Assembly: GCF_003073045.1 (NCBI RefSeq)
Contig: NC_037594.1
Location: 32,498,338-32,562,337 of the forward strand
Direction of reading: 5' to 3'
DNA from: Pomacea canaliculata
Taxonomy: Eukaryota > Mollusca > Gastropoda > Architaenioglossa > Ampullariidae
DNA: 64,000 bases
Numbering within the stretch: the first letter of the stretch is position 1; each line of letters opens with the position of its first letter. Of the stretch, positions 37,101-48,300 are shown piece by piece. The position numbers and the translations under genes were made by a program. The notes beneath the pieces were generated by a model. The model made no database searches, was not told where the DNA came from, and was given only the letters and a program-made list of their open reading frames with translations.

Positions 37101-40100
37101 TAACAGAGCATTTGTTTTGTGTTGTAAGTGTTGTGGTCAGCACTGGGATCTGACAGTGACATTTTTCTTTTCAGGCTAATGTGCCAGTTGGAAATGTACA
37201 AATCCATAAAGCTGATTTGTCAGAAATTCCTCGATGTGAATGCAGACCTGATCAGGAAAATCCCTGTGGCTCAGACACAGAATGTCTCAATCGGATGCTA
37301 ATGTATGAGTGCCACCCTCAAGTGTGCCCGGCTAAAGAGTCATGTCACAATCAACGCTTCCAAAAGCGCCAGTATCCAGATCTTTTACCATATCGTACAG
37401 AATCTAGAGGATGGGGACTGAAGACACTGATGGACATTAAAAAGGTTTGATTAGCTTCTTGGTAAATGAGCATCCGTCTGCTTTTCTTAGATCTCTACAA
37501 CATCTTAATGATATTTGAGAGACCATCTTGCTGCATGTTAGAATGAGAGTTACCAGATCCTTTCTGCTTAAAGGAAGCCAGTGAATAAAACTGGTATATG
37601 TACATTTCTTTGCCTTTTTTTCATGATGTGTTAAAAAGTTTTCTGTTTTCTATTTTTAGTGTGGAGGTTAGTGATTTCAGACTGTAATAAAGTAGTTCTG
37701 TTCATGCAGGGTCAGTTCGTCATTGAGTATGTTGGTGATTTAGTTGATGAAGATGAATGCAAACGACGCATTGCTCAGGCACATGAGGAAAATATCACCA
37801 ACTTCTATATGCTGACCCTTGACAAGAATCGCATTATAGATGCAGGACCAAAGGGTAACTATTCGCGGTTCATGAATCACAGTTGTGAGCCTAATCTGGA
37901 GACACAGAAGTGGACAGTCAATGGAGATATCAGAGTGGGGCTCTTTACTCTCAAAGACATACCTGCTGGTAATTTTTTTTTAATTTGCTGTTGTTAGAGA
38001 TATTTGCTAGCACAAGAAAATTACGTTCTTCCTTAGCAAAAGATATTTTCACTAATGATCACCACTTAACCCCACCTGGTCACATTTACGATGTGCTGTA
38101 ATTTATCACATTCGGTATAACTGAGGTGTATTTCCTTTAGGATTAGTTCTGCTTCTGTTAAATTACTATTTGTTCTGCAAGTACAAGATAAACAGTTATG
38201 AATTAGCAATGTCAGGGTTATTGATCAGACTGTATGCAGACTAACAAAGCTATGACTATACAGGTGGTTCGCGGGTTACATCAGTCCCGAGTTACGATGT
38301 TTCGTGGTTATGACACATCTCCTATTCACTGTATAAAGCCTTTTTCAACTTAAGTGGTTTTTGCGTCGTAAACTTCGTAATGTGAACTTCATGTTCATTA
38401 TTAAACATATTTTATATGTGGTTTTTTGATAGTTACTGTGTCTACTTACCCCTTCCTTTCTTGTGCATCAGCAATCTGTATCTTTAGATGGAATACCTCT
38501 TAGTACCTTACCTCCAGTGGTAACAGTGCTCACAGGCCCTACTTTCTAGAGTGTCTGAGGGCAAGGAGCAAGTTCACCAGCTGTGACTTAATTTGGAATG
38601 TCTTTCTTTTGGTGGCAAGTCCATGATTGGTAAACTGGCTGCCTTCAGTGTTTTTATGCTTGGAGAAATAGTCATCTTTTCCAACAGCTTAGCCTGTGGG
38701 ATGTCAGTTTGGACCATGTTTTGCCAGCTGATCTTGAGAATGGCTGGCCACTTGTTCTTTTCTGACCACAAGGACCTGGCCTCGATCTTGATGATTATTT
38801 TCTCCATGACCCATCAGACTCGTTCTTGGCTCCATTTTGCAGGTCAAGGAAAAGTGACTTTTCCTGTTGGCCCTGACCACTGTAACAAGGATTTTTGAGA
38901 TTCTTGCTTTTCTGCCTGACCCAATTTTATGCAGTTCCAGAGTTGATTCTGTATGGAGGATGATGCTCTTAAACTTTACTGGATAAGTTTCGATGCCCTA
39001 GAACCCAGGTTCCAGTCTCTAGAAAGTGTGAGCCAGCTCCCCTGCGGGACCCATTCCACACGATCCACAGTTTCTGAAGTTCATGGTTGATAAGGGAAAC
39101 CATGCCCGATGCTTTCAGCCTCTGAGAACCAACCATGTTAAGAGGTCTTAAGACCGGTTCTGTTGTTAGTTGCGTCTTAGATGCCTGCATCTCCTCTCCA
39201 CAGGTTTCTTGGCTGCTTCATATGTGTTCCCAGGACATGTCAGTATCTGTGTTGTCTTGCCTTCCATACATAACTCCACATACATTTATATAATTTCCTT
39301 TAAGTTATTGAGTATTTTGCAATCTATTTTGTTATACATAGATGGCTGGAGAAGAGTGAAAAAAAATTGTTGTAATGGACCCTATTTTTATTCTGGAGGC
39401 CCCCACCACAGAGTCCTTCTTTAAAAAAAAATTAAATGCACCTTTGTGTCCCAGTTTTTGAAATTATAGAATAATCTCTGTGTGAATAAATGTAACAATA
39501 CTTTCTTTGCATACCACACCATATAAGGCTGCTCATGGGTAGTTTTTATTTTTTAGGTTCAGAACTGACCTTCAACTACAACCTGGAGTGCCTAGGCAAT
39601 GAGAAAACAAAGTGCTCATGTGGCTCAGACATCTGCAGTGGGTTTTTGGGTGTGAGACCAAAGGTATGAAGTGCACTCTTAGTACTTCCTTCATTTGCTT
39701 CCATTAATCAGTTAACGGGAAAGGAAGTGTATGAACACTTGAACCAATTTTTTTCTTAGGGTGTGCAACAATGAATATTTCATTTCTCCTTGTGGGGAAG
39801 AGGTGCATAAATGTCAGAAGCTGTTTTTAAAGATTGTTTTTTGTATTTTCCATGAAATAGCTGTGAACTATACCAAACAAATTCAAGCTTTTGTTTTCCT
39901 GTGCTACAAATCCTTTTGGGATGTTGGTAGATCTTGTAATTTTCTCAAAGTGATGACAAGGACATATAAGTTGAAAGGCTATGTTACCTGATAGTTGTAG
40001 TGCATTGTTTTCACATATTTTGATGCTTTTTGAGCTTAAAATAATATTTGTGATGATGCAGACGGCAGCAGCAGCACACATGGAAAAAAGAAAACGCGAA

Positions 40101-41622
40101 AAAGATGCCAGAAAGAAAAAAAAGAAGAAGAAGCTTGACGTGAAAAAGGAACATGAAGATGAATGCTTCCGCTGTGGTGAAGGTGGTGAACTGGTGATGT
40201 GTGATAAACCCAATTGCCCCAAGGTGTACCACTTGCAGTGTCTTAACTTGGCCAAGCCCCCACATGGTGAGTGAAATTATCTAATATATTTTCTTGCGAG
40301 TTTTTTCTGGTATTTTTTTTTTAGTCAGAATGTGAAGTGGTGAACAAAGTGCTTGCTCTATTCAGGATTGTGTGTATGAGAGAGAATCATTTCCTTTGGC
40401 TTATGATGTTTTTCAGAATACATGTATCACATTTTTTTGTGCATCAAAATACATTTACATTTTATAATACAAAATAGCTAATATTTCTTGCATGAAAGAA
40501 TTTTTTTTTAGAATTCATTGAAAAGAATTTCTTAGATTTGATTTAAAAACATTTGAGCACACATGTATCCGATGTGTTTGTTATCCTTTGTTAACAATAA
40601 CAAAGTTCTCCTTAATAGTTTTAACACCAAAAAGGTTAACACGACACCTAGGACTATTTGAATAAATCAGAGGACAACAGCTATCTAGTGGGTAGAATCC
40701 TGGAAATAAAACTAGTAGAAGAAGTCCATTTTAAATGATAAATCATTCACTTATTCATTAAGTAATTGTTATCTGTATAAATTAGATTTTTCAGGAGGTT
40801 AAAGTTGCATGTCTTTTCCTCCTCTTTCAGGTAAGTGGCTGTGTCCTTGGCATCATTGTGATGTCTGTGGCAAGCTCGCCAACAAGTTGTGTTCAGAATG
40901 TCCAAACTCCTTCTGCCAGCAGCATGCAGATGGAGTTATTTCCAACATCAATGATAGTCTGGTCTGTGCAGAGCATACCGATCTTATCCAAGGTTTTGCA
41001 GTCTCCATGTCAGGAAGCACATCTTCTCAGTCATTGTCATCTGGTGATAGTGATGACACTTCTGAATCAAAACCACAATATTCTGACTCAGAAAATCCAC
41101 CTCCATCCCCAAGGAATGTGACTAATGAATCCAAATTGGATGAAGATAAAGTTTCTATTTCTGATGGCAGAATGCAAGCAAAAGTTGACAGCTTATTTTC
41201 TTCAGGTAAAACCGTACTTGAAAGAGATATGATAGCAGAGGAAAGCCAGGATGCAAATATTGAACAGAGTGATAGTGGGGTAGGAAGGCAGCAGTATGGA
41301 GATACAAAGCAAGCTGATATTAGGGTTTCAAAGCAGCATTCCCCCTCAAACATCAGCTCAGGTGAAAAAGTTCATTTGCACTGTTCCCAACAAAGAACAG
41401 TTTGCTCACCAGGGAGCAGGGGAGGCTGTGCCTCGTATTATCCGTGCACAGAATCAGGGAGGAACGAAAAATGTTTGTCGAACTAAGGCCCGTTACAAAG
41501 CTCAGCTGAGAACCAAACAACTGCAGCCTTCTCAGCCAGTTGACTCATCCCCTAATCCACAGAATCCACATGAAGACAGTGATGGAGATGGTGACTTAGT
41601 TATAGATCTTCACTCCAACTAG
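25181..41622 (+). CDS. NSD2: NSD-family histone H3K36 methyltransferase (NSD1/2/3, Mes-4)
   Basis: Nuclear methyltransferase for H3K36. Fifteen coding exons: 25181-27437, 28727-28833, 31132-31287, 31767-31998, 33830-34030, 34373-34552, 34744-34903, 35827-35955, 36229-36308, 36639-36751, 37175-37444, 37710-37968, 39557-39663, 40062-40266, 40831-41622; about 1,748 aa. Order: basic/acidic N-terminus; PWWP1 (GHPWWPG, ~486-570); HMG-box-like segment (~686-738); PHD fingers (~800-1085); PWWP2 (RWWPGEI, ~1085-1140); AWS ([11 protein letters not shown], ~1220); SET with [13 protein letters not shown] (~1350); post-[20 protein letters not shown]5HCH (~1450-1520); disordered tail. The HMG-like box favours NSD2 architecture, but invertebrates usually have one gene ancestral to NSD1-3. 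Exon 2 changes frame twice (near 25,700 and 25,940) and the last exon once (near 41,345). Allowing a net one extra base makes the length divisible by three, so assembly indels are likelier than pseudogenisation. Confidence 0.94.
29640..31025 (+). mobile_element. LINE (Jockey/CR1-type) reverse-transcriptase fragment in NSD intron
   Basis: It begins near [11 protein letters not shown], then [19 protein letters not shown]-type (about 29937-29995), [19 protein letters not shown] (about 30038-30095), [14 protein letters not shown] (about 30313-30352), [18 protein letters not shown] and [17 protein letters not shown] (about 30570-30620), ending in a [10 protein letters not shown]-type tail near 31000. 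This is the RT palm-to-thumb order of a non-LTR element. Several frame breaks and stops separate these blocks. The 5' UTR, endonuclease and the GSPQGC/FADD core are lost or degraded, so it is a dead 5'-truncated copy in sense orientation. Confidence 0.85.
32372..32610 (+). repeat. SINE family A, tRNA-headed copy (copy 4, in NSD intron)
   Basis: Head GCGGATAGCCAAGTGGTTAG, then GACCCAAGCTGTTGGGAATG, GATACCTTACTCG, AGAGGGTTGGAGAAGGTAAG, GGCAGTGAGGG, AAAGGCACTGCCCTTG, GTAAAGCTGGTCCTGAG and AGATCTCTAACACC. This is the best preserved of the four copies and the reference for the others. It is in sense orientation in the intron after the first PHD exon. Confidence 0.78.
32690..33330 (+). mobile_element. 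Probable DIRS-like retroelement fossil, RT/RNase H part
   Basis: A broken fragment on the plus strand. A stretch near 32800-32830 resembles the FTFIGVxFD block of DIRS-type reverse transcriptases, and the following 400 bases keep a faint RNase-H-like pattern. No terminal repeats are visible and only a small part of the element remains, with several breaks. Family assignment is tentative; it looks at least as old as the copy at 58564-61144. Confidence 0.4.
38262..38400 (+). mobile_element. Possible pogo/Tigger-like DNA transposon end
   Basis: Starts TACAGGTGGTTCGCGGGTTA, followed by CGAGTTACGATGTTTCG and later TGGTTTTTGCGTCGTAA. Runs of this kind (CAGGTGGTCCCC...TTACGA) form the ends of pogo-group elements, with TA as target. 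No opposite end is seen nearby, so only one terminus seems to survive. Confidence 0.3.
38500..39250. other. Unclassified block in the NSD intron before the post-SET exon
   Basis: Its composition (GC-richer, open frames on both strands at 38574-38898 and 38969-39190) differs from the surrounding AT-rich intron, which suggests an inserted repeat. I could not match either strand to a family. There are no visible terminal repeats. Confidence 0.35.
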
Positions 41623-44600
41623 TAGATGATGGGTAGTCGAGTTGATGCAGCGTAAGTTTGATACAGAGATATTGGTTGATAACTTTTCATTCAACACTAC
41701 CTCAAGTGCCTGTATTGCAGAATGCTGTCCATCTCAAGAAATTAGAAGAGCCCCCACTCTGCCATCTGTTAAATATAATTATGTTGCACATGTATTTTTG
41801 CTTTATGATTTGTGGGTGTCCACACCTACACTTTTAAAATACTAGGATATGTGGAATATTATATGAGCTCCTTTTAGATATAATGATCAGCACAGTTTTT
41901 AAAAAAATAAACTTTTCACTTTTCATGTGAGTGGTTTGCTTTTTATGGGATAGGTTGAAATAAATTGGAGTTCAAAGTTCACACATCTTTCCATCAGGGA
42001 TATTGTCATGGGAGGAGTTTGCCTGAATCTTTTTCTGGCAATGTGTGTTGCAAACTTTGTATTTCATTTTTTTCCCCAGAGCATGCTCACCAAAGCTTAT
42101 GGCTTTATAGATTAACATTTTGTAAAAAAAAAAAAAAAAAATAGTTTGTGCACTTGACAGAACAAAGTTCACTGATACAACTCTCTGCAGAACAAGTTTT
42201 AGTGTGCACATTCCTTGGCATTGATAAAAATCTTGACTTTGCTGTGTACTTTCGCTGTAATTTTTTTTATTTATAGAAATTATGAAAGATTTGGTTTGAA
42301 AATAGGTGTGGTAATTATCCAGATGCTGTATTAAAATGATAGAATCGGCTAGATATCTGATGTCTGTTCAGTTTACTCAGCAAGTAAAAAGTATCACCTT
42401 CCATTTATTCACTACCATACAAAAATGTTGATTCCAATTTTTCTCACAATAAGATTATTTTAAAACCATCATGATGTTCATATAAAATGTTATATTCATG
42501 TGTTGACGAGACTGTATGAATGTTGAAATTTGGTGACTGAGTGGATCTTGTAATTGTTTATAAAAAGTGAAATGCAAATAAACTGTCTAAAAAGGTAAGA
42601 AGAATAAAAAAATGTTATCAAACTGTTATAAATTAGTGCCACTGCAGTTAATTGCATAAAAATGTAAGGAAATTTTGTTATGTTTAAGTACCAAGTATCT
42701 TATCTTGATCTTCATTCTCACTTTCTCAATATCTTCCCACCTCTCATTCTTGCCTACACACAAATACACATTTGCATTCCACATACGAATGTGATCGAAC
42801 TGTAGCTTTTGATCATTAGAAGAGTAGGTTTGTTTTGTTTTGTTTTTTTGTTTAAACTGAATTTTTTGCAAATAAACAGTCATTACAAAGGTAAGTCAAC
42901 TGGACTTGATTGTGGGCATCGCTGACAGTTAAGTGTTTCCCAGGGAGACAAAATGGGCCAAGTGCAGATAAAAGTACTGTGCTTCAAAGTATTTTTTTTT
43001 TTCAATATAGTATCTGATTTAGAATCTATATTTCTGTGCGTTTATTTATACTTGTATGCTCTCATTTCTTGCTTCGATGGCAAGTTATAAGTTTTGTTTT
43101 TATAAAAATTTGCATATAACCAAAACGTGGGGCTTCACGTAAGAAAATTTGAAAACATTTACTTGGGAATGATTAGAGTTATTTATATGTTGCTTTTGTC
43201 CAATAAGATTTGCAGAAGTCTACTCCTGTGTTAGCAGTCCCCAAAGCAGTACTTGATGTACGCTTTCAACAGGAGGGTGCAGTTGGTTAAGAGGTTACTT
43301 ATTACAGTGTGGTTTATGGTCACATGTATAGCAGTTCCCCCCACACCCCTATTTTTTAAATTAAAAAAAAAAAAGCTAAAAGATCTCAACCTTCACCAGT
43401 ATCAAAATCCATGGTTCTTGCAACTTAGTCATTGTTTTTGCAATGAACACCAATAAAAGATGTCACCTTTGCATGTCTTCACATTTTCTTTATTTTGTGT
43501 TGTATTTAATTCTGCAGAAATTAAAGGACTGCCCTTGTGCCTTAGATAGTGCCATATTTTTTTCCTTTTTCTTCTTTAAATAGCCAAGTCAGCTTTTGCT
43601 ATTTTGCTAAGAAATGTCACCATTAAGCTATATGACCCTTTCATATCACCTTGTTTTGACCAGTTTTCAAAAACTGAAAGTAATACTAAAATGTCATAAA
43701 AATGTATATCACATGTTATTAAATCAGTTTAAGAAGAAACTGTTCTACCTTTAAGCCATAGAATTGTTTCAAAGATTTTCAATTAGGGTCACAGGATACT
43801 GGAAATTTATTTTAAATAGGTAGCAGAAATGCCTTTTTTTTTCAGACTGAAATTATTCAGATGTTAATGAGTTGTTTTAGTTCAGTTACCTTGGCTGCAC
43901 AAAACCTATGGGGAATAAGTGGAGCATAAGCCTCTTGTTAATTTTTTTTCTGTGACAACACCAGAAATTCTGTCATGTAATTTTAAGGAAAGTAACTTGT
44001 AGAGAAATGAGTCGGCTTTTAAATGTATCATTTATTCCCCCTGTATCATTCACAAATTTTAAAAAACCTCAACACATTACACATTTGTCGAGTGCGTCTG
44101 CTGCAGCAAGGCGAGTCACAAGCTGTGGGAGCTGTAAGTTTGACCATACAATCTTGTAATTTTAATCTGATGCCATATATATATAACAGCTGTTTGTATA
44201 CAACAGAATCATCCAGGCATATACTACTGTGCTTATGCAGGTGCAGTGATGGTTATGGCAACCATAAAAAATTTGCATTAAAATCTGCAAAAATACAAAA
44301 CTTTATGATCAGAAGTCTTGGGTCAGGTATTATTTATATGTACCAAAACTCCCAGTATTTTGATTATTCCATTCTCCACTTTGATCTAAAGGCATGTTTC
44401 AGAGATCCATTAAGCTAAAAAAATAACCAGGCATTTGATCTATAATCAAGTTAACAATGAAATCCAGTTTTGGAAGTATTCATAAGTGATAAGTAGCTGT
44501 TCCATGGGGAATTTATAAAAAACCAAAGTGCTGTTGTAAAGTTAAGGATGAGAGGAATAAATAAAACTGCCAAATTTTCACTTCATTGCAAGTATTCATG

Positions 44601-45390
44601 CCTACATGAAAGATGTCCTTAATAAAATGTAATATCAAAGAAATCATGACTTGCATTTTCTTGCGGTTACCAGATTGCCTGTCTTTCAAGCCTTGGGCTC
44701 TTATTGAATGGCATCTATTCTAAATCTGTGTGTGAGAGAGTCTGCGTGTGCACACACCATCATAACTGGGGTAATTGACATTTTAGTTACACCAGTTTAA
44801 ACATATGTGCAAAACCAGTGCGTAATTCAGTTTTTCAATCCTTTATTACATTCTGCTAAAGGCATGTTGACATACAAGACTGATACAACATTATGTATGT
44901 TGCCAAACATAATCCTGAACTTTTTTTTTTTGTTGGAACTTTAAAACAGGTGATGACATTTTTTTTAAATTCCAAAGTCATAAGAATGGACCAAAATGAA
45001 GATTCACAGGACACCACCCACATTTCAGCCTTGACATTCACAGGAACATAAAATAGTTTTTTCTCTCAATTGTTTAAAAGTTAAAGGGAGAGACTTTATA
45101 TTAAAAAATGCCTCAATAAATTTTATTATGACTAACCAAAAGTAAACTTTCTTTAAGATGCTTACAATGCAGAGAAAATCACAGTGATAATGCAAACATT
45201 CAATATTATTCTCCTATTCAATTTAGATTTACTTGCATTTTGAGTGACCATTCCACTGTGCCTAAATGAAAACATTCCACGTGGTAAGAACTAGACATGA
45301 ATTATTTCAGTTTAAGACTTTTGGGACCTCCTATATTTTTAGGTTAAGCTAACTATCGAAGATGCAGCTTAAGTGTCAAATTGTATAAAA
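41623..45390. other. Intergenic region between convergent NSD and HTRA2
   Basis: Holds the 3' UTRs of both genes and no further gene I can support. AATAAA at 41906-41911 and 42577-42582 are candidate NSD polyadenylation signals. The open frame at 44023-44418 has no domain and reads as AT-rich noise. No classified transposon is visible. Confidence 0.5.
44842..44847 (-). terminator. Candidate polyadenylation signal, HTRA2
   Basis: TTTATT on the plus strand is AATAAA on the minus strand, about 545 bases after the HTRA2 stop, a normal 3' UTR length. Inference from position only. Confidence 0.4.
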
Positions 45391-48300
45391 TCATGTGATT
45401 TCTTCAGGTAAAACTTGAAATTCCATTCTCTTACGACCACGATACACTGTGACTTGCAAAGTGCCTCCTTCACTGATTGCTTTGTAGATATCTGTAGAAG
45501 ACTGCACGTTCTTTCCATTGATTTCAACTATGATGTCTCCCGCATGCAATCCACTTCTGTAAAAGTGATAATTTCTTAAATGGACACTAAAATAGGTTAC
45601 ATGGAAAAGAGGGGTTAAAGTATTTTGGCCTCAACATAAAGCAGTCCCTAATTAACTTGTGAAAAAGACATTACTATTTACCGAATAAGAAAAGAGTGTA
45701 TTTATGTATGTGTTTCCATATATATGTAAGCATAAATACACACTGAAAAATACTTTATAAAAAATATTTATTAGAAATAATAAATATTCGAAAATGTTTG
45801 AAAACAATTTTAGTTCAAATATCTGTTTCAAGAGTCCATTTATTGCACTAAGTATAAAAGTTTCAGAAATCTGAGCAGCATGTTTTTTTGACTGACAGGA
45901 AATGAATTAAACTGGTGCAGTTGTGTCAGTTTAGCCATCTAGGCAAAGCTTGTGTGTTCATTATTCAGCTCACACATCATTCAGGTGTTTGCAAGCATTA
46001 CATCTTAATCTAGCAATTTAAGTAGAGCTGCTACCATAAATACATGCTGATTATATAAGTAATGTTTGTATTGAAAGTATATATTGAAAATAGAAGGGTC
46101 ATTCACCTAGAGTTAAGGGAAAAATATTATTGTACTGAGCTTTAAAGACCAACTTGAATGGTTTGCATTTTTTGCAGATATTGGTAGATGTAGGCAATAT
46201 AAAACTAACTTGGAAATTTCAGCTCCCAAAACCCATCCGTTGATTGTCCGCTAGCAAAGTACGTTATTTGCATCTGCTATCAACGAGCGCCAGTATCAAT
46301 GTACTATGTCATGCTAGTGCACCATTCACAAAGTTCCCAGCAGTCAACACCAAACAGAGAGAGAAAATGAGTGACAGTTTGGATCATTCAGACATTGAAA
46401 GCCGGCATTTCTTGTGCTAAAGTAGAGTTTTTCAGAATCACAAAAAATGCAGACTGTCAGCATCTGAATAATCTGAACTGACACTCATTTTCTCTCTCTG
46501 ACTGGGGTTGACTGCAGGCAATGTTGTGAATGGTGTACTAGTGTGACATAATACACTGTTATTAGGGCTCGTTGATCACAGGTGTGAGTAGTAGCGGATA
46601 AGTAATGGATGGTTTTTGGAGGCTGAAATTTACAGGTTAGTTTCATAGTGCCTACATCTACTGATATCTGAAACAAATGTAAGCCATTCAGGTTGGTCTT
46701 TAACTAATCAATAAAAAACACTTTCAAATTTTCATTTTAAACAGTTTTTAACAATTTCTCAATACATCTGAAGCATCTGCAAATCTCTCCCACGTGCTCT
46801 TCTGAACTAAGTTGTTTACCATTATGATCAGTTGCTTTCTATCACAAACAATTTGCTATGCATATGGATGCTTGTATGTTATTTATATCTTAAGTGGAAA
46901 AAAAAAAGTTTTTTGAATCAGACTGCTTATAATTTCTCACAGATTGTATGGCATACTATAAGTAGCATAAATAAAAACTGTCACCTGTGGGCAGGAGAGC
47001 TGATGATAATTTTATGAATGAAGACGCCTGAAGCAATGTCTGGGAATTCTGGCACTCGATTACGCAATTCCTCCAGCAGGTCTTGCGTTAATGTCAACAT
47101 GGTGATACCAATGTAGTGTTTTCTCTTAGAATTTACATCTGGGCCAAACCACTTTCGTGCTGTCGGAACCCCTGTACAAAACATTGCAAATGTGTCTTGA
47201 ACTCTCTTAGATAATCTCATTTCTTTGTACTTCTAAGTATAAATACAAATACAAACTATTGTTATTAATCCTTTTTATGAAATTGTTCTGTCTGCCAACA
47301 GTAATATGAAAATATATCACTTTACATCTAACATTAACACAGGCTGTAAATAAAGAACATAAACTGACTTTGTACAAACCATTTTTTTTTTTATCTTTCT
47401 TTAACTATCCATAAGGTTCATGTAACATAATTATGTTCTGAAATTATTTCTGGATTTGGGAATCATAATAAGCCTTCATATTTTAAACAAACAGCCAAAC
47501 TAGCAAAGAAAACAAATTTCTTGGCTGTTGGCTTACCTTTTTTTCGAAGATCATTAACTTTATTTAAGAATTCTGTAGCACGATCAGAAGGAATAGCAAA
47601 TGAGATTCCTGGAGTAACCTTCATTGTGTTAATGCCAATTACTAGGCCATCCTGAAAGAGATGGTCCAGTTATCAAAGATTATGAATAAATCAAAATTAC
47701 AAAACTGCCATACAGTCTAAAAATGAAGCAATGCAAATTGATTTTACAAAATATTAACATAGTAAATACGTTATGCAATCAAACAAATCAGGACGTTACA
47801 GGGAAAAAAGTTTACAAGATCATGCCCTCTTTCCTAATCTATTACAACTTAAATTTCATAATCATATATACATAAATATGCAGAAAAAAGATTTATATCC
47901 AAAAAGTTTTATTTACCAAGTTCACAAGAGGACCACCTGAGTTTCCAAACTGAAACAGACCAACAATGATAAGATATTGTAAACTACTAGATAAAATTTG
48001 ATGTAGCTTTAAATTCACAGTCAAAAGATGTACAGCAGATGTAACAATCAAAACTATTAGCATTCAGGTTGGTTACATGCTTACTTTACTAGAATTTTCA
48101 TTGCAATAAATTTTCATGACAAACTAAAAAACACTACTGTATACTGAACATTTATGGTATTTAACATTTCATACTCCTGCTGCCATATACGACACAACTG
48201 CTGAACACAAAGCTTCAATACAAAAATATTTCATTAATCTGAAGAAGCACATTTACAAGGTGCATGTTTCTCAGATCATGCATATAGAACAATCAGAGAC

